This document shows positions 38,604-47,394 of a DNA stretch of 64,000 nucleotides, piece by piece; the stretch's first letter is position 1, and each line of letters begins with the position of its first letter. Source of the stretch: Vibrio penaeicida. GTDB taxonomy: Bacteria > Pseudomonadota > Gammaproteobacteria > Enterobacterales > Vibrionaceae. A model generated the notes under the pieces. That model was not told where the DNA came from. It saw nothing but the letters and a program-made list of their open reading frames with translations, and searched no databases. The stretch covers positions 62,001-126,000 of the forward strand of contig NZ_JAUYVM010000012.1 of NCBI RefSeq assembly GCF_030689305.1, read 5' to 3'. The position numbers were made by a program, and so were the translations under genes.

Positions 38604-38663
38604 GTTTTAGTCAGTCGTTTCATGGGATGAAGGCATCACGCCTTCTCCTCTGAAGACTAAAAC
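38604..38663 (+). other. Nested hairpins between binding-protein and kinase genes
   Basis: GTTTTAGTC (38604-38612) pairs with GACTAAAAC (38655-38663), enclosing GAAGGC-ATCAC-GCCTTC (38629-38645). There is no T-run, so this is not a terminator. Such structures often protect the message of the abundant binding protein; that role is inferred. Confidence 0.6.
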
Positions 38664-38682
38664 CACACTCGGAGGAATCGAA

Positions 38683-39543
38683 TTGAGTAACGTTTTATTT
38701 ATTGGCCGTTCCACCCTCGACGTGATCAGCTTGGTATCGTCTTTCCCTAAGCCAGATTCAAAAGCAAAAGCAATCAGTAATTTCATGGGAGCTGGCGGAT
38801 CTGCGTTGAATGCGGCGGTAACGTGCTCTTGGTTAGGAGCGAATGTGACACTGTTGACTTCGCTAGGTCGAGATTGCGCAGCGAAAGAGATTGTGGAAGC
38901 CGACCTCAAAGAACACAAGGTTAAGTACATCGATATTTGTGAAGAAGAGGCCTATCAAATTCCGGTTTCTTCCATCATTTCATCTGCCGATGATGCGGCA
39001 AGGCTCGTAGTGAATGCCGCGCAAGAAGAATGTAGGGATGTCAGCCATAATCTATCTGTATTTGAACAGCAATTTGATTTGGTCTTGATCGATCAATATG
39101 AACGCCACTTTGTTGAAAAGTATCAAGAAGAAATAAAAGGGTTAGGTTGCCCAATTGTGTTAGACGGGGGCAGTGAGAAGCCGTGGAGCGAGTTTTTTCT
39201 CAACTTAGCGGATATCCCTATTGTTTCTGAAAAGTTTAAGCCGTTGGGTGTGGAGTCGTACTTGAACGCTTTTAACGCTCCAGATAGCCATAGAAATGGG
39301 TTTGAAAATTGGGCGGTAACGTTAGGGCAAAAAGGTGTGAGGTATTCTAGCGATGGCAAGATCCATGAGTTGCCCGCTTGCGATGTTGATGCGGTAGACA
39401 CGCTGGGCGCAGGTGACATTTTTCACGGGGCATTTTGCTATTTCTACGCAGAAAATCACGACTTTCTAAACGCATTAGAGCAAGCAAAGGTGATTGCTGC
39501 GAGAGCATGTACTCAGATGGGGACAAGGAGCTGGATGAAATGA
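38683..39543 (+). CDS. PfkB-family sugar kinase
   Basis: A 286-residue ribokinase-family kinase, with the substrate region FMGAGGSALNAAVTCSWLGANVTLL and the ATP/catalytic motif DTLGAGDIFHGAF. The start is TTG at 38683, supported by GGAGGA six bases upstream. In this operon it probably phosphorylates fructose, to fructose-6-phosphate or fructose-1-phosphate. It overlaps the next gene by four bases. Confidence 0.87.
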   Translation: MSNVLFIGRSTLDVISLVSSFPKPDSKAKAISNFMGAGGSALNAAVTCSWLGANVTLLTSLGRDCAAKEIVEADLKEHKVKYIDICEEEAYQIPVSSIISSADDAARLVVNAAQEECRDVSHNLSVFEQQFDLVLIDQYERHFVEKYQEEIKGLGCPIVLDGGSEKPWSEFFLNLADIPIVSEKFKPLGVESYLNAFNAPDSHRNGFENWAVTLGQKGVRYSSDGKIHELPACDVDAVDTLGAGDIFHGAFCYFYAENHDFLNALEQAKVIAARACTQMGTRSWMK

Positions 39544-40193
39544 ACCATGCGATTATCCGAACCATCTGTGAAAAAGCGAAAAGAAATAGGGATGTCATCC
39601 TAGTTGGCATTAGTGGTGCACCTGGAGCCGGAAAGTCTACGTTAGCGTTAGCACTGGTGGACGCGCTAAATCATGAGCATGCGATAAGTGCACAATACTG
39701 CCCTATGGACGGCTATCACTTCACGAATCAGCAATTGCATGAGAAACAGCTAACGAAACATAAAGGACGAATCGATACCTTTGATGCTCAAAGCATGAAA
39801 AAAGATATCGACCGGCTGCGAAGTGAAGATAAGCCGTTTTACTGGCCGACGTATAGCCGAGAGCTGCACAACCCGATAAAAGAGGGCGTTGAAATCCGTA
39901 GGGAGACCCGTGTCTTTATCGTGGAAGGTAACTATATTTTTTTCAATGTAGGTGAGTGGCGATGCATTCGTGATGCGCTTGATTTAAAGATATTTATTGA
40001 CGTTCCAAGAGATGTTTTGAAAAGAAGACTGATCGAGCGTCACTTAACTGGTGGGAAGAGTGAGCAAGAAGCGCAAAACAAAGTGAACAAAACAGACCTA
40101 CCTAACGCTTCACTTATCTCATCCAGCTCATCTGCCGCTGACATAGTGATAGACCCTTTAGGCAAAGTGCTCGACCAACAAGGAGACAAATGA
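39540..40193 (+). CDS. frcK: FrcK-like P-loop kinase of the fructose transporter operon
   Basis: A 217-residue P-loop kinase of the uridine/pantothenate-kinase-like group, with GISGAPGAGKSTLA, MDGYHFTNQQL, the RIDTFDAQ segment and VEGNYIFFN. FrcK proteins are encoded with fructose ABC transporters, and their exact substrate is uncertain. The ATG at 39540 has AAGGAG upstream and an ATGA overlap with the PfkB gene; longer starts lie inside that gene. Confidence 0.8.
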   Translation: MNHAIIRTICEKAKRNRDVILVGISGAPGAGKSTLALALVDALNHEHAISAQYCPMDGYHFTNQQLHEKQLTKHKGRIDTFDAQSMKKDIDRLRSEDKPFYWPTYSRELHNPIKEGVEIRRETRVFIVEGNYIFFNVGEWRCIRDALDLKIFIDVPRDVLKRRLIERHLTGGKSEQEAQNKVNKTDLPNASLISSSSSAADIVIDPLGKVLDQQGDK

Positions 40194-40943
40194 ATGGATT
40201 CAACGAGTAAACCGATATTAGAAGTATCCCACGTGGCAAAATCCTTTGGTGGTGTTCACGCGTTTCGTGACGGATCTTTTGCTTTAAACAGTGGCGAAGT
40301 TCTGGCTGTTGTTGGCGCAAATGGAGCAGGAAAATCAACTCTGATTAAAATGATTTCGGGCGTTCACACTCCGGATACGGGAACCATATCTATAAAAGGG
40401 GTTCCCGTACCAAGGGCAGAGCATTCTGTGAAAACAATGCGCGAGTTAGGCATTGAAGTGGTGTATCAAGATTTGGCATTAGTGCCGAATATGAGCGCCC
40501 CCTACAACATGTTTTTAGGAAGAATCCCAACCAAGTTTGGCTTGTTTGTCGATGAAGAGGCAATGAAAAAGAAAACACGTGAAGCGCTGAAAATGCTTAA
40601 CGTGACAACGGTTCAAAGCCTGACTCAACCGATATCAGAGATGTCCGGTGGGCAACAACAAAGCATTGCAATAGGGCGCGCTATCGCATGGGGAAAAGAC
40701 ATCATCATTCTTGATGAGCCGACAGCGGCGTTGGGGCCCAATGAGACGGAAGAGGTCGAGCGGCTCATTGAGCAAGTGAGAGACAATGGAACAGCAGTGA
40801 TCTTGATTAGCCACAATTTGGATCAAGTGCTTCGTTTAGCCGACAGAATCATTGTGACCCATCACGGGGTGACATCGAAAGAGTTTGATAAATCAGAGAT
40901 AACACTAGAACGGTTGATTAAAGCAATAACCGTTGGGGAATAA
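40194..40943 (+). CDS. frcA: Sugar ABC transporter ATPase, FrcA-like
   Basis: A 249-residue single-domain ABC ATPase: Walker A GANGAGKST, Q-loop YQDLALVP, signature MSGGQQQS, Walker B IIILDEPTAAL, H-loop SHN. The single ATPase domain (ribose-type RbsA proteins carry two) agrees with FrcA. The ATG follows directly on the frcK stop, with AAGGAGA upstream. Confidence 0.9.
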   Translation: MDSTSKPILEVSHVAKSFGGVHAFRDGSFALNSGEVLAVVGANGAGKSTLIKMISGVHTPDTGTISIKGVPVPRAEHSVKTMRELGIEVVYQDLALVPNMSAPYNMFLGRIPTKFGLFVDEEAMKKKTREALKMLNVTTVQSLTQPISEMSGGQQQSIAIGRAIAWGKDIIILDEPTAALGPNETEEVERLIEQVRDNGTAVILISHNLDQVLRLADRIIVTHHGVTSKEFDKSEITLERLIKAITVGE

Positions 40944-40984
40944 AAGGAATTAGGAATGCTTAAGTTATTAGGAGATCAACAGGC

Positions 40985-41977
40985 ATGAGCGTAGATGTAT
41001 CCACAAGGAATGCAGCGAGAATGGAGCTGCTGCGTTCAAATGTCCCTTTTATCTCCATTGTTTTGGTCATTGTACTGTTTGGAATCATCAGTGGTGACCG
41101 ATTTCTTTCTGAACGTAACTGGACGTTTATTGCGCAGCAGTTACCTGTGTTAATGCTGTTGGCGTTTGCTCAATTGATTATTGTAACGACGGGTTCAATC
41201 GACATTTCTGTTGGTTCGAGCCTTGGTTTCAGTGCCTTTATTGGTGCAATGGGCATGATGTACTTCGGTGACGTTGGTTTAGTCCTTGGTGTTGTGGCCG
41301 GTATGTTTGTAGGTGCTATCAATGGTTTGATCATTTCTGTGCTCAAAATTCCGTCTTTTGTGACGACTTTAGCCATGCTGATTATATTGCGAGCGCTTCT
41401 GATCATTATTTCAGATGGAAGCTCAATCTACATTACTGAAAATGAGGTTCAAGGCAGCAGTGGTATTCGTTCGGTTTTTGCTCCGTGGCTATTAGAGCTA
41501 GGGCAATATCCTACGATTTTCATTGTGTCGGCGGTTATCGCGGTATTGATGTGGATTTTTTACCGTAAAACGGCGTTTGGTCAGCAACTCAAGGCATTGG
41601 GGGGGAATGAGGAAGTGTTATCTTTGGCTGGTGTCTCCGTTAATGTTGTGAAAGTCAAAGTCTTTGCGGCAGCCGGTTTCATGGTAGGTCTTGCAGCGGT
41701 TATTAACCTAGCGCGTTCTGGTGCTGCAACGCCCCAAGCAGGAATGATGATGGAGCTCGATGCCATTGCTGCGGTTGCTTTGGGCGGAACCTTGTTAACT
41801 GGGGGCCATGGCAGCGTTGTAAAAACAATCATTGGCGCTCTCATACTTACGGTCGTTTCAAACGGGCTGACCATTGCGGGCGTGCCTCCTTCATGGAGCG
41901 AGGTGGCTCGTGGTGCGCTGCTGATTGTCGCAATTGCTATTTCATTGGATCGCAAGAAGATTGGTATTGTTAAGTAA
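40985..41977 (+). CDS. frcC: Sugar ABC transporter permease, FrcC-like
   Basis: A 330-residue inner-membrane permease of the ribose (RbsC) type with about nine or ten hydrophobic segments. Family motifs are TTGSIDISVGSSLGFSA and the coupling-helix region ALGGNEEVLSLAGVSV, followed by AAVALGGTLLTGGHGS. It completes the transporter. The last two codons and stop belong to a triple tandem repeat. Confidence 0.92.
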   Translation: MSVDVSTRNAARMELLRSNVPFISIVLVIVLFGIISGDRFLSERNWTFIAQQLPVLMLLAFAQLIIVTTGSIDISVGSSLGFSAFIGAMGMMYFGDVGLVLGVVAGMFVGAINGLIISVLKIPSFVTTLAMLIILRALLIIISDGSSIYITENEVQGSSGIRSVFAPWLLELGQYPTIFIVSAVIAVLMWIFYRKTAFGQQLKALGGNEEVLSLAGVSVNVVKVKVFAAAGFMVGLAAVINLARSGAATPQAGMMMELDAIAAVALGGTLLTGGHGSVVKTIIGALILTVVSNGLTIAGVPPSWSEVARGALLIVAIAISLDRKKIGIVK

Positions 41978-42017
41978 ACTAAGCTTTAAGTAAACCAAGC
42001 GTTAAGTAAACCAAGCC
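41970..42017 (+). repeat. Three tandem 16-base copies starting in the frcC stop region
   Basis: TTAAGTAAACTAAGCT (41970-41985), TTAAGTAAACCAAGCG (41986-42001) and TTAAGTAAACCAAGCC (42002-42017). The first copy contains the end of frcC, including its TAA; each later copy repeats that stop in the same frame spacing. Confidence 0.93.
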
Positions 42018-42024
42018 AAGATGA

Positions 42025-42060
42025 ATCTGAGGCGGCTTTAACAGCCGCCTCAGATTTTTT
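42025..42060 (+). terminator. Strong terminator of the fructose operon
   Basis: ATCTGAGGCGGCT (42025-42037) and AGCCGCCTCAGAT (42043-42055) form a perfect 13-pair stem with loop TTAAC, followed by a T-run. It lies 23 bases before the end of the convergent acyltransferase gene and may serve both directions. Confidence 0.95.
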
Positions 42061-42082
42061 ATGATTAACGTTCTTTTTGAGA

Positions 42083-43264
42083 TTAAAGCTCAGTTTTTAA
42101 AATCGCGTACAGGTATTCATCCCACCACTCGCCGTCTTCTCGGTGAACACACTCTTTAAAGTGACCTTCGCGTCGCATGCCCAGTTTCTCCATTAATCGA
42201 TAAGAGGAGGTATTCTGTGGCTGACACGTTGCGATCACTCTGTGTACGTTCCCTTTAGAAAACCCATAGTCGATCAGCGCTTGAGCAGCTTCAAAGGCGT
42301 ATCCGTTTCGTTGGTGGTCGCAATGGATAACCCAGCCAATCTCAAAGGTGTATTCGTTAAAACATGGGTGAAAGATCATGTGCCCAACCACCTTACCACT
42401 TCCTTTTAATTCAACCGCATAGGTTGTGGGCGTGCCGTTGATTTCTTGTTCTAGCCATTCATCCATTTTTTGTGCGTCCAACGCACCTTCAGGAAGGTAG
42501 CGCGCAACGTCTGGGTTGGTTACGTAGTGCGATACATCTTGTTTATCAGCAAGCTTGATTCGACGAATGGTTAACCTTTCGGTGTTGAGCTTTATGTCCG
42601 GCTGATTGAATTCAAGATCTTTGGATTTGTCGCGAGTTAAGCAATGCTCAGAAAGGTCGGTGAAAGACACAATGACATTATCAAGAAACTCATCTGCGGA
42701 ATGACTGGTAGGTAAAGCTTCTCCAATTATGCAATCGCAATTAAATGGAACAGGGATTTTGCTGCCTTTCGGCATGGCTTTTCCTAGCCCGTGCATCAAA
42801 ACCGGTATCACCTTTATATGGGCATGTTGCTCAACCAAATAGTATATGCCTTTCTTCAATTCACTGAATTCTTCAGGGCTCCCGCGGCTGCCTTCAGGAA
42901 AAAGAATTAAGGTGTCACCATTGTCGAGTGCTTTATGGCATTCATCAAAAAGGGCATTTTTATCGGTATTGCCTTTTCTATCTAACGCTAAAATTCCGAT
43001 ACATACACTGGCAAACCAAGCTTTGAATCCGCCTTGCTCCAAGAAATAATCGGCGGCAGCGACAGGGCGAATTTTATGTATTCGATTGAGAGGGAATAGG
43101 CTCATCAATACGAGTGTATCGAGATGGCTGTTGTGATTGGCGATAACAACACAGCCTTCGGTTTTAGGAAAATTATCACGCCCACGTACGTTTAGCCCGA
43201 TCACAATGAGAACAAAGGGCTTTACGACCAAGGCAAAAAAGAGCACTTTAACGAATCGATTCAT
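42083..43264 (-). CDS. PlsC-type acyltransferase fused to a GNAT acetyltransferase
   Basis: A 393-residue two-domain protein. Residues 1 to about 205 are a 1-acylglycerol-3-phosphate acyltransferase with an N-terminal membrane helix, the catalytic NHNSHLDT motif (H44, D49) and FPEGSRG at 122-128. From about residue 225, a RimJ-type GNAT domain follows (LNTERLTIRRIKLAD, EIGWVIHCDHQRNGYAFEAAQALIDYGF, NTSSYRLMEKLGMRREGHF). The two are joined without stop or frameshift. The acyltransferase fits the neighbouring cdsA and CDP-alcohol transferase; the substrate of the GNAT part is unknown. Confidence 0.88.
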   Translation of the reverse strand: MNRFVKVLFFALVVKPFVLIVIGLNVRGRDNFPKTEGCVVIANHNSHLDTLVLMSLFPLNRIHKIRPVAAADYFLEQGGFKAWFASVCIGILALDRKGNTDKNALFDECHKALDNGDTLILFPEGSRGSPEEFSELKKGIYYLVEQHAHIKVIPVLMHGLGKAMPKGSKIPVPFNCDCIIGEALPTSHSADEFLDNVIVSFTDLSEHCLTRDKSKDLEFNQPDIKLNTERLTIRRIKLADKQDVSHYVTNPDVARYLPEGALDAQKMDEWLEQEINGTPTTYAVELKGSGKVVGHMIFHPCFNEYTFEIGWVIHCDHQRNGYAFEAAQALIDYGFSKGNVHRVIATCQPQNTSSYRLMEKLGMRREGHFKECVHREDGEWWDEYLYAILKTEL

Positions 43265-43276
43265 GTGTGTGCCCTC

Positions 43277-44209
43277 TTAATAGTGCAAGTAATACAGTAA
43301 ATGGAAAAAGAGCGGCGAGGTAAAAGTAAGGCTATCTAGCCTATCAAGAATACCGCCGTGTCCTGGAATAAGGGTGCCACTGTCTTTGATCTGTAGATCA
43401 CGTTTTACCGAGGAGATAACCAGATCGCCAACAAAACCCGAAAACGCAATCAATGCACCAGCTAATAAGCCTTGTGCATGTGAGAACGGGGTAAGAAAAG
43501 GCGCGATAGCGGCACTCATTAATGAAATGGTTGCAACCCCACCAATAAACCCTTCCCATGTTTTATTTGGGCTGACTTTCGGCACAATTTTTCGTTTGCC
43601 AAACGACTTACCCCAAACGTATTGCGATACGTCATTTAACTGCGTCATAAACAGCAAAAACAGAATCGGACCAATATGACCAGCGTCTACATTCTTAACC
43701 GGCAGCACCAACAAGTAAGCGATGTGGCTGATACACAGCACGGTTAACATCATTGCCCAGTGAATAACGCCAGCAGAATGGATAAACCCTTTGGTTTCGC
43801 CCAGTAACACCATGCGCATCGGTAAGAACAAAAATACGTAGACGGGGATAAAGATGAGGAACATTCCATACCATTCATACCCGACCCACAAGTATTGCAG
43901 TGGAATCGCAATGTACGCCCACAAAATGACGCGTCTATCGGTTAGACGGGTAGGGATGATGGAAAGGAACTCTTTCAAGGCGAGAAAGCTCACAAACCCA
44001 AAAAAGGCGATAGCGGCGTTTTTGCTGAGTATTAAAACGAAAAAGACCAAGCCTATGATCCACCACCAAGAGGTAATTCTTTGGCTCAGTTCGGTGTAGT
44101 CTTTTTCTGGGTGTTTGAGTTTTTTGAACCAGCATACGGCACTGCCCAAGCACAATAATGCCAAAACCAGAACCATGACATAAAACGAATATTGCGGAAC
44201 TCCGAACAT
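43277..44209 (-). CDS. cdsA: Phosphatidate cytidylyltransferase, CdsA family
   Basis: A 310-residue membrane enzyme that makes CDP-diacylglycerol from phosphatidate and CTP. The C-terminal signature VKRDLQIKDSGTLIPGHGGILDRLD is complete, and seven or eight hydrophobic segments precede it. It lies between an acyltransferase gene that makes its substrate and a CDP-alcohol transferase gene that uses its product. A housekeeping cdsA is likely elsewhere, so this may be an accessory copy. Confidence 0.92.
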   Translation of the reverse strand: MFGVPQYSFYVMVLVLALLCLGSAVCWFKKLKHPEKDYTELSQRITSWWWIIGLVFFVLILSKNAAIAFFGFVSFLALKEFLSIIPTRLTDRRVILWAYIAIPLQYLWVGYEWYGMFLIFIPVYVFLFLPMRMVLLGETKGFIHSAGVIHWAMMLTVLCISHIAYLLVLPVKNVDAGHIGPILFLLFMTQLNDVSQYVWGKSFGKRKIVPKVSPNKTWEGFIGGVATISLMSAAIAPFLTPFSHAQGLLAGALIAFSGFVGDLVISSVKRDLQIKDSGTLIPGHGGILDRLDSLTFTSPLFFHLLYYLHY

Positions 44210-44210
44210 A

Positions 44211-44906
44211 TTAGCTCTCTGTACCTGATTCTAAGAAAACATAAGCCGCGCGTGCTCGTCTAACAATGGTAATCACGCAGCCTAAAACAATCACAATGAG
44301 TGTGGCGAGTAGAATGCTGCCTTGTGGGAACCAAAGGTGCTCCCAGATCGTCGCGATTGAAGCCAGAGTCACTAACGCCATGCGGTGCTGCTTTGCCATT
44401 GGTCCGCGAAAATCACTTTTGCTGCCAATACTGGTGGCGAGTGTTCGAACGTAAGCAGTAAAGACAGCCAGTAACGCCGCTGCCCAGCCTAAATGCATAG
44501 CATAAGGAAAGAAGGCGCTTAGGTGGAATCCAAGCGCGATAAAGATAAAGGAATCCGCAACGCGGTCTGGAATGTCATTGAACAGTTCACCAGAAGGCGT
44601 ACTTTTTCCACCTTCTACCGCAACCATGCCATCAAACAAATTACAAAGCAGTCGACATTGAATAAACAGAGCGGTTAAAACAAGCAATGTATTTGGGATG
44701 AATGCACTAGCCGTTTCTGCGTATTCGTAAGCGAACGGGTAGGCACTTAAGCAGATGGCGGATAATGCGGAAAAAACGACACTGCCTATGGAGATTTGGT
44801 TCGGAGTAATGGATTTCCCAGCTAACCAAGCGGCAATTCTTTTACTGAATCCGGCTTGGCGCACCTTCAATGGGCGACGACCTTCAACTTCTTCGTTTGA
44901 CGACAC
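44211..44906 (-). CDS. CDP-alcohol phosphatidyltransferase family protein
   Basis: A 231-residue membrane protein with the metal-binding pattern DGMVA followed by GELFNDIPDRVAD, which holds the four aspartates of the CDP-alcohol transferase motif; the usual Ala-Arg is Ala-Val. An N-terminal soluble stretch carries KSITPNQIS, as in PgsA-like enzymes. Which alcohol is used is not evident. It is the first gene of the three-gene lipid operon, and its stop codon is directly followed by the cdsA start. Confidence 0.88.
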   Translation of the reverse strand: MSSNEEVEGRRPLKVRQAGFSKRIAAWLAGKSITPNQISIGSVVFSALSAICLSAYPFAYEYAETASAFIPNTLLVLTALFIQCRLLCNLFDGMVAVEGGKSTPSGELFNDIPDRVADSFIFIALGFHLSAFFPYAMHLGWAAALLAVFTAYVRTLATSIGSKSDFRGPMAKQHRMALVTLASIATIWEHLWFPQGSILLATLIVIVLGCVITIVRRARAAYVFLESGTES

Positions 44907-45062
44907 GTGATCTTCCCTGTAATGGATTTAGGTCTTTAAAGTGAAAGGAATTATAATCACTTCATTGCACAATCACGTAGCGCCTTGATCTCAAATACCT
45001 AATTTTTTACAAAGTTGAGAATGCCATTCCTTTAAATCAATAGGATCTGTTTTTTTACAGAA

Positions 45063-46760
45063 TCAAAAATCGGCATCGACTTGAAATGTCATCGGCTCTT
45101 TCGTGTACGGGTGATCAAACGACAGCCACTCTGCATGCAGGTGTAAACGGTTGGCTTTTGTGCCATACAAATCGTCGCCAACAATCGGCATAGCCAAGCC
45201 AAGATGGTGGGCACAATGCACTCTCAATTGATGGGTCCTGCCTGTTTTGGGATAAAGCCGCACTTTGGTTTTACCCGAGTTTACCGAAACCACTTCCCAT
45301 TTCGTTTCTGCCGCTTTTCCGTGTTCGTAGCACACGAGCTGTCTTGGTCTGTCGTCTGGATCGCCTCTCAGCGGCAGGTGAATATCGCCAGCGGGAGGAG
45401 TAAGCTCGCCTTCAATCATGGCGACATAACGTTTTTGTACGTGGCGGGTAATAAACTGCTTTTGAAGGCTCTTATTGGCGCGTCTGGTAAGGGCAAACAC
45501 CAAAATACCCGAGGTCGACATATCAAGCCTATGGATAACAAAAGGCCCTTCTGCGTCAGGGAATTGCTGTTGAAGCCTATGGTAAACCGAATCTTGAATA
45601 AAGCGCCCGGGTACGGAAAGAAATTCAGCCGGTTTGTGCACCACAACGATGGCTTCGTCTTGATAGAGAATATCAATCTCTTTACCTTCTGCTGGGTTTT
45701 CAAGTAATGGGTTATCGTCTAATTCCATGCCTTCCAGCATATGCCCTAGAATGGGATGGCATTTGTTCTGGCAAGCTGGGTAATATTTTTTGTGCTGGCG
45801 CACTTCAGATTTAGGCGATACGCCCCACCAAAATTCCGCCATAGCGAGCGGCTTTAAGCCATGGGCAAACGCGTAGTGCAAGAGTTTAGGAGCAGCACAT
45901 TCACCGGAGCCAGCTGGTGGGATTGGGTTACTGGTTGCGGCAAAGATATCCAGCAGCGATTTCATGTCTCCGGATTGATTCAAAAATCGATACTGGTCGA
46001 ACAGTTTGTTTTGCAACTTGGCAGACAACACTTTGCGTTTTTCCATCAGAGACTCAAGCTGAAGGGTGAAGCCATCGAGTTTCGCTTGAACTTGGTAGAT
46101 GCGTTGTTGCCATTCCAGCTTCAAGTATTTTTGTTTGTTCTTCTCTGCAACGCTTTGTTTGCCTAATTCTTCAATCAATATGGAAAATGCACTTTGATCT
46201 AACGTGTTTTCTGAAGCGGCTAACTCTGCTTCTTTTCGCTGTATTTTTCTACTCGCTCTACCTGCAATCATGAGTTGGCGATGCGCCTCTATTTCCTCAT
46301 CTCGCTGGCTTTGTAATACGTTGATGGATGCTTTAAGTGAAGTAATATCAGGGTTCGACTTTAGTTCTGTTACTTGACTATTGATCTGCGTGACTTCTTC
46401 CAATTCATCTTGGTAGAAGCTGTCTTCAGAGAGCATATCGAATACCGGAGGTACAAACCCCGTTAATAGATTTTGATCCGCAATTTTGCCAGAAAAGGCA
46501 GATAGAAAGCCGATCTCCGACTGCTCTGTTTCTACCAGAAGCACACCAAACATTTTCCCTTTTCCGGGGGCTTCATCTCCTTCTAAACCAAAGTTATGTT
46601 GCCATTCGCTTTGAGTTTGCAAGTGTCGTTGAAGCTGTTCCGCGGCCAAGACGCAAAGCGGGTGGGGCTCGTAGTAAAACGGAAACGTAAAACGCTCTGG
46701 AAGCGAGTAAGCCTCGGTAGACGATTCAAAAGAAGTGAAACAACGCGGCGCCTTCGACAT
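45063..46760 (-). CDS. Large RluA-family pseudouridine synthase
   Basis: A 565-residue protein. The C-terminal part is an RluA-type catalytic domain with the active-site motif IHRLDMSTSGILVFALT and RTHQLRVH. The N-terminal 340 residues form a separate domain: a short globular part, then a charged coiled coil (about 125-250) and a cysteine-containing segment (YPACQNKCHPILGHML). Long proteins of this kind occur in Vibrio and relatives, and their RNA target is not known to me. A monocistronic gene. Confidence 0.88.
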   Translation of the reverse strand: MSKAPRCFTSFESSTEAYSLPERFTFPFYYEPHPLCVLAAEQLQRHLQTQSEWQHNFGLEGDEAPGKGKMFGVLLVETEQSEIGFLSAFSGKIADQNLLTGFVPPVFDMLSEDSFYQDELEEVTQINSQVTELKSNPDITSLKASINVLQSQRDEEIEAHRQLMIAGRASRKIQRKEAELAASENTLDQSAFSILIEELGKQSVAEKNKQKYLKLEWQQRIYQVQAKLDGFTLQLESLMEKRKVLSAKLQNKLFDQYRFLNQSGDMKSLLDIFAATSNPIPPAGSGECAAPKLLHYAFAHGLKPLAMAEFWWGVSPKSEVRQHKKYYPACQNKCHPILGHMLEGMELDDNPLLENPAEGKEIDILYQDEAIVVVHKPAEFLSVPGRFIQDSVYHRLQQQFPDAEGPFVIHRLDMSTSGILVFALTRRANKSLQKQFITRHVQKRYVAMIEGELTPPAGDIHLPLRGDPDDRPRQLVCYEHGKAAETKWEVVSVNSGKTKVRLYPKTGRTHQLRVHCAHHLGLAMPIVGDDLYGTKANRLHLHAEWLSFDHPYTKEPMTFQVDADF

Positions 46761-46989
46761 ATTGGCTTATATACTCAAGTAGTAAGGGAGCGGTGAATTT
46801 TACGGATTTAGGTTAAAAAGTCATGTCCGAAATTGTTATCAATTTAACCTTATGAAAAGTCGAACCTTTTTAAAAAGATAAAAATAGTTCGAAAAAAGTG
46901 TCCCTCAACTCAAAAGCAGTTCGTCTAGGTAGTAACTAACCAATTATGAGTTAGTTCAAACAACAAGTTTTTTAACAAGGAGAAATAGA

Positions 46990-47343
46990 ATGAGCAATTA
47001 CATGTTGATTTACGTAGGTGGCGATCCGGAGTGGGCACAAAATACAACACCAGCAGACATGGAAACCGCTATGCAGGCATGGACTGATTGGATGGAAAAC
47101 CTCGGTGCAAAAGGTCAGTTAGTCGAAGGGGGGGACCCGCTTAACTATGGTGGAAAACGCGTTGATTCAGCAGGCGTTGTCACCGACATCGCGGCGAGTG
47201 AGTTTAAAGAACTGGTTTCTGGTTACTCTATTGTTAAAGCGGAAAGCTTTGATGAAGCGGTTGAAATCACCAAGACGTGTCCGATTTTCAATCACCCTGG
47301 TTGCTCGGTCGAAGTGCGAGAAATCATGGAAATGGGTGGATAA
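46990..47343 (+). CDS. YciI-like (DGPF) domain protein
   Basis: A 117-residue single-domain protein of the YciI-related/DGPF family (MLIYVGGDPEWAQ, GGDPLNYGGKRV, GYSIVKAESFDEAVEITKTCP, VEVREIMEMG). Such proteins are encoded with one class of ECF sigma factor, present here on the opposite strand just downstream. The biochemical role is not established. AAGGAG precedes its ATG. Confidence 0.88.
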   Translation: MSNYMLIYVGGDPEWAQNTTPADMETAMQAWTDWMENLGAKGQLVEGGDPLNYGGKRVDSAGVVTDIAASEFKELVSGYSIVKAESFDEAVEITKTCPIFNHPGCSVEVREIMEMGG

Positions 47344-47394
47344 AGAGCTGTCTCTTTGAGCTCAGAGACAGTACCCAAATTGGTATCGAACAGC

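Noticed and set aside
45204-45707. A 167-codon open frame on the plus strand
   Set aside because: It runs antisense through the catalytic domain of the RluA-type gene.
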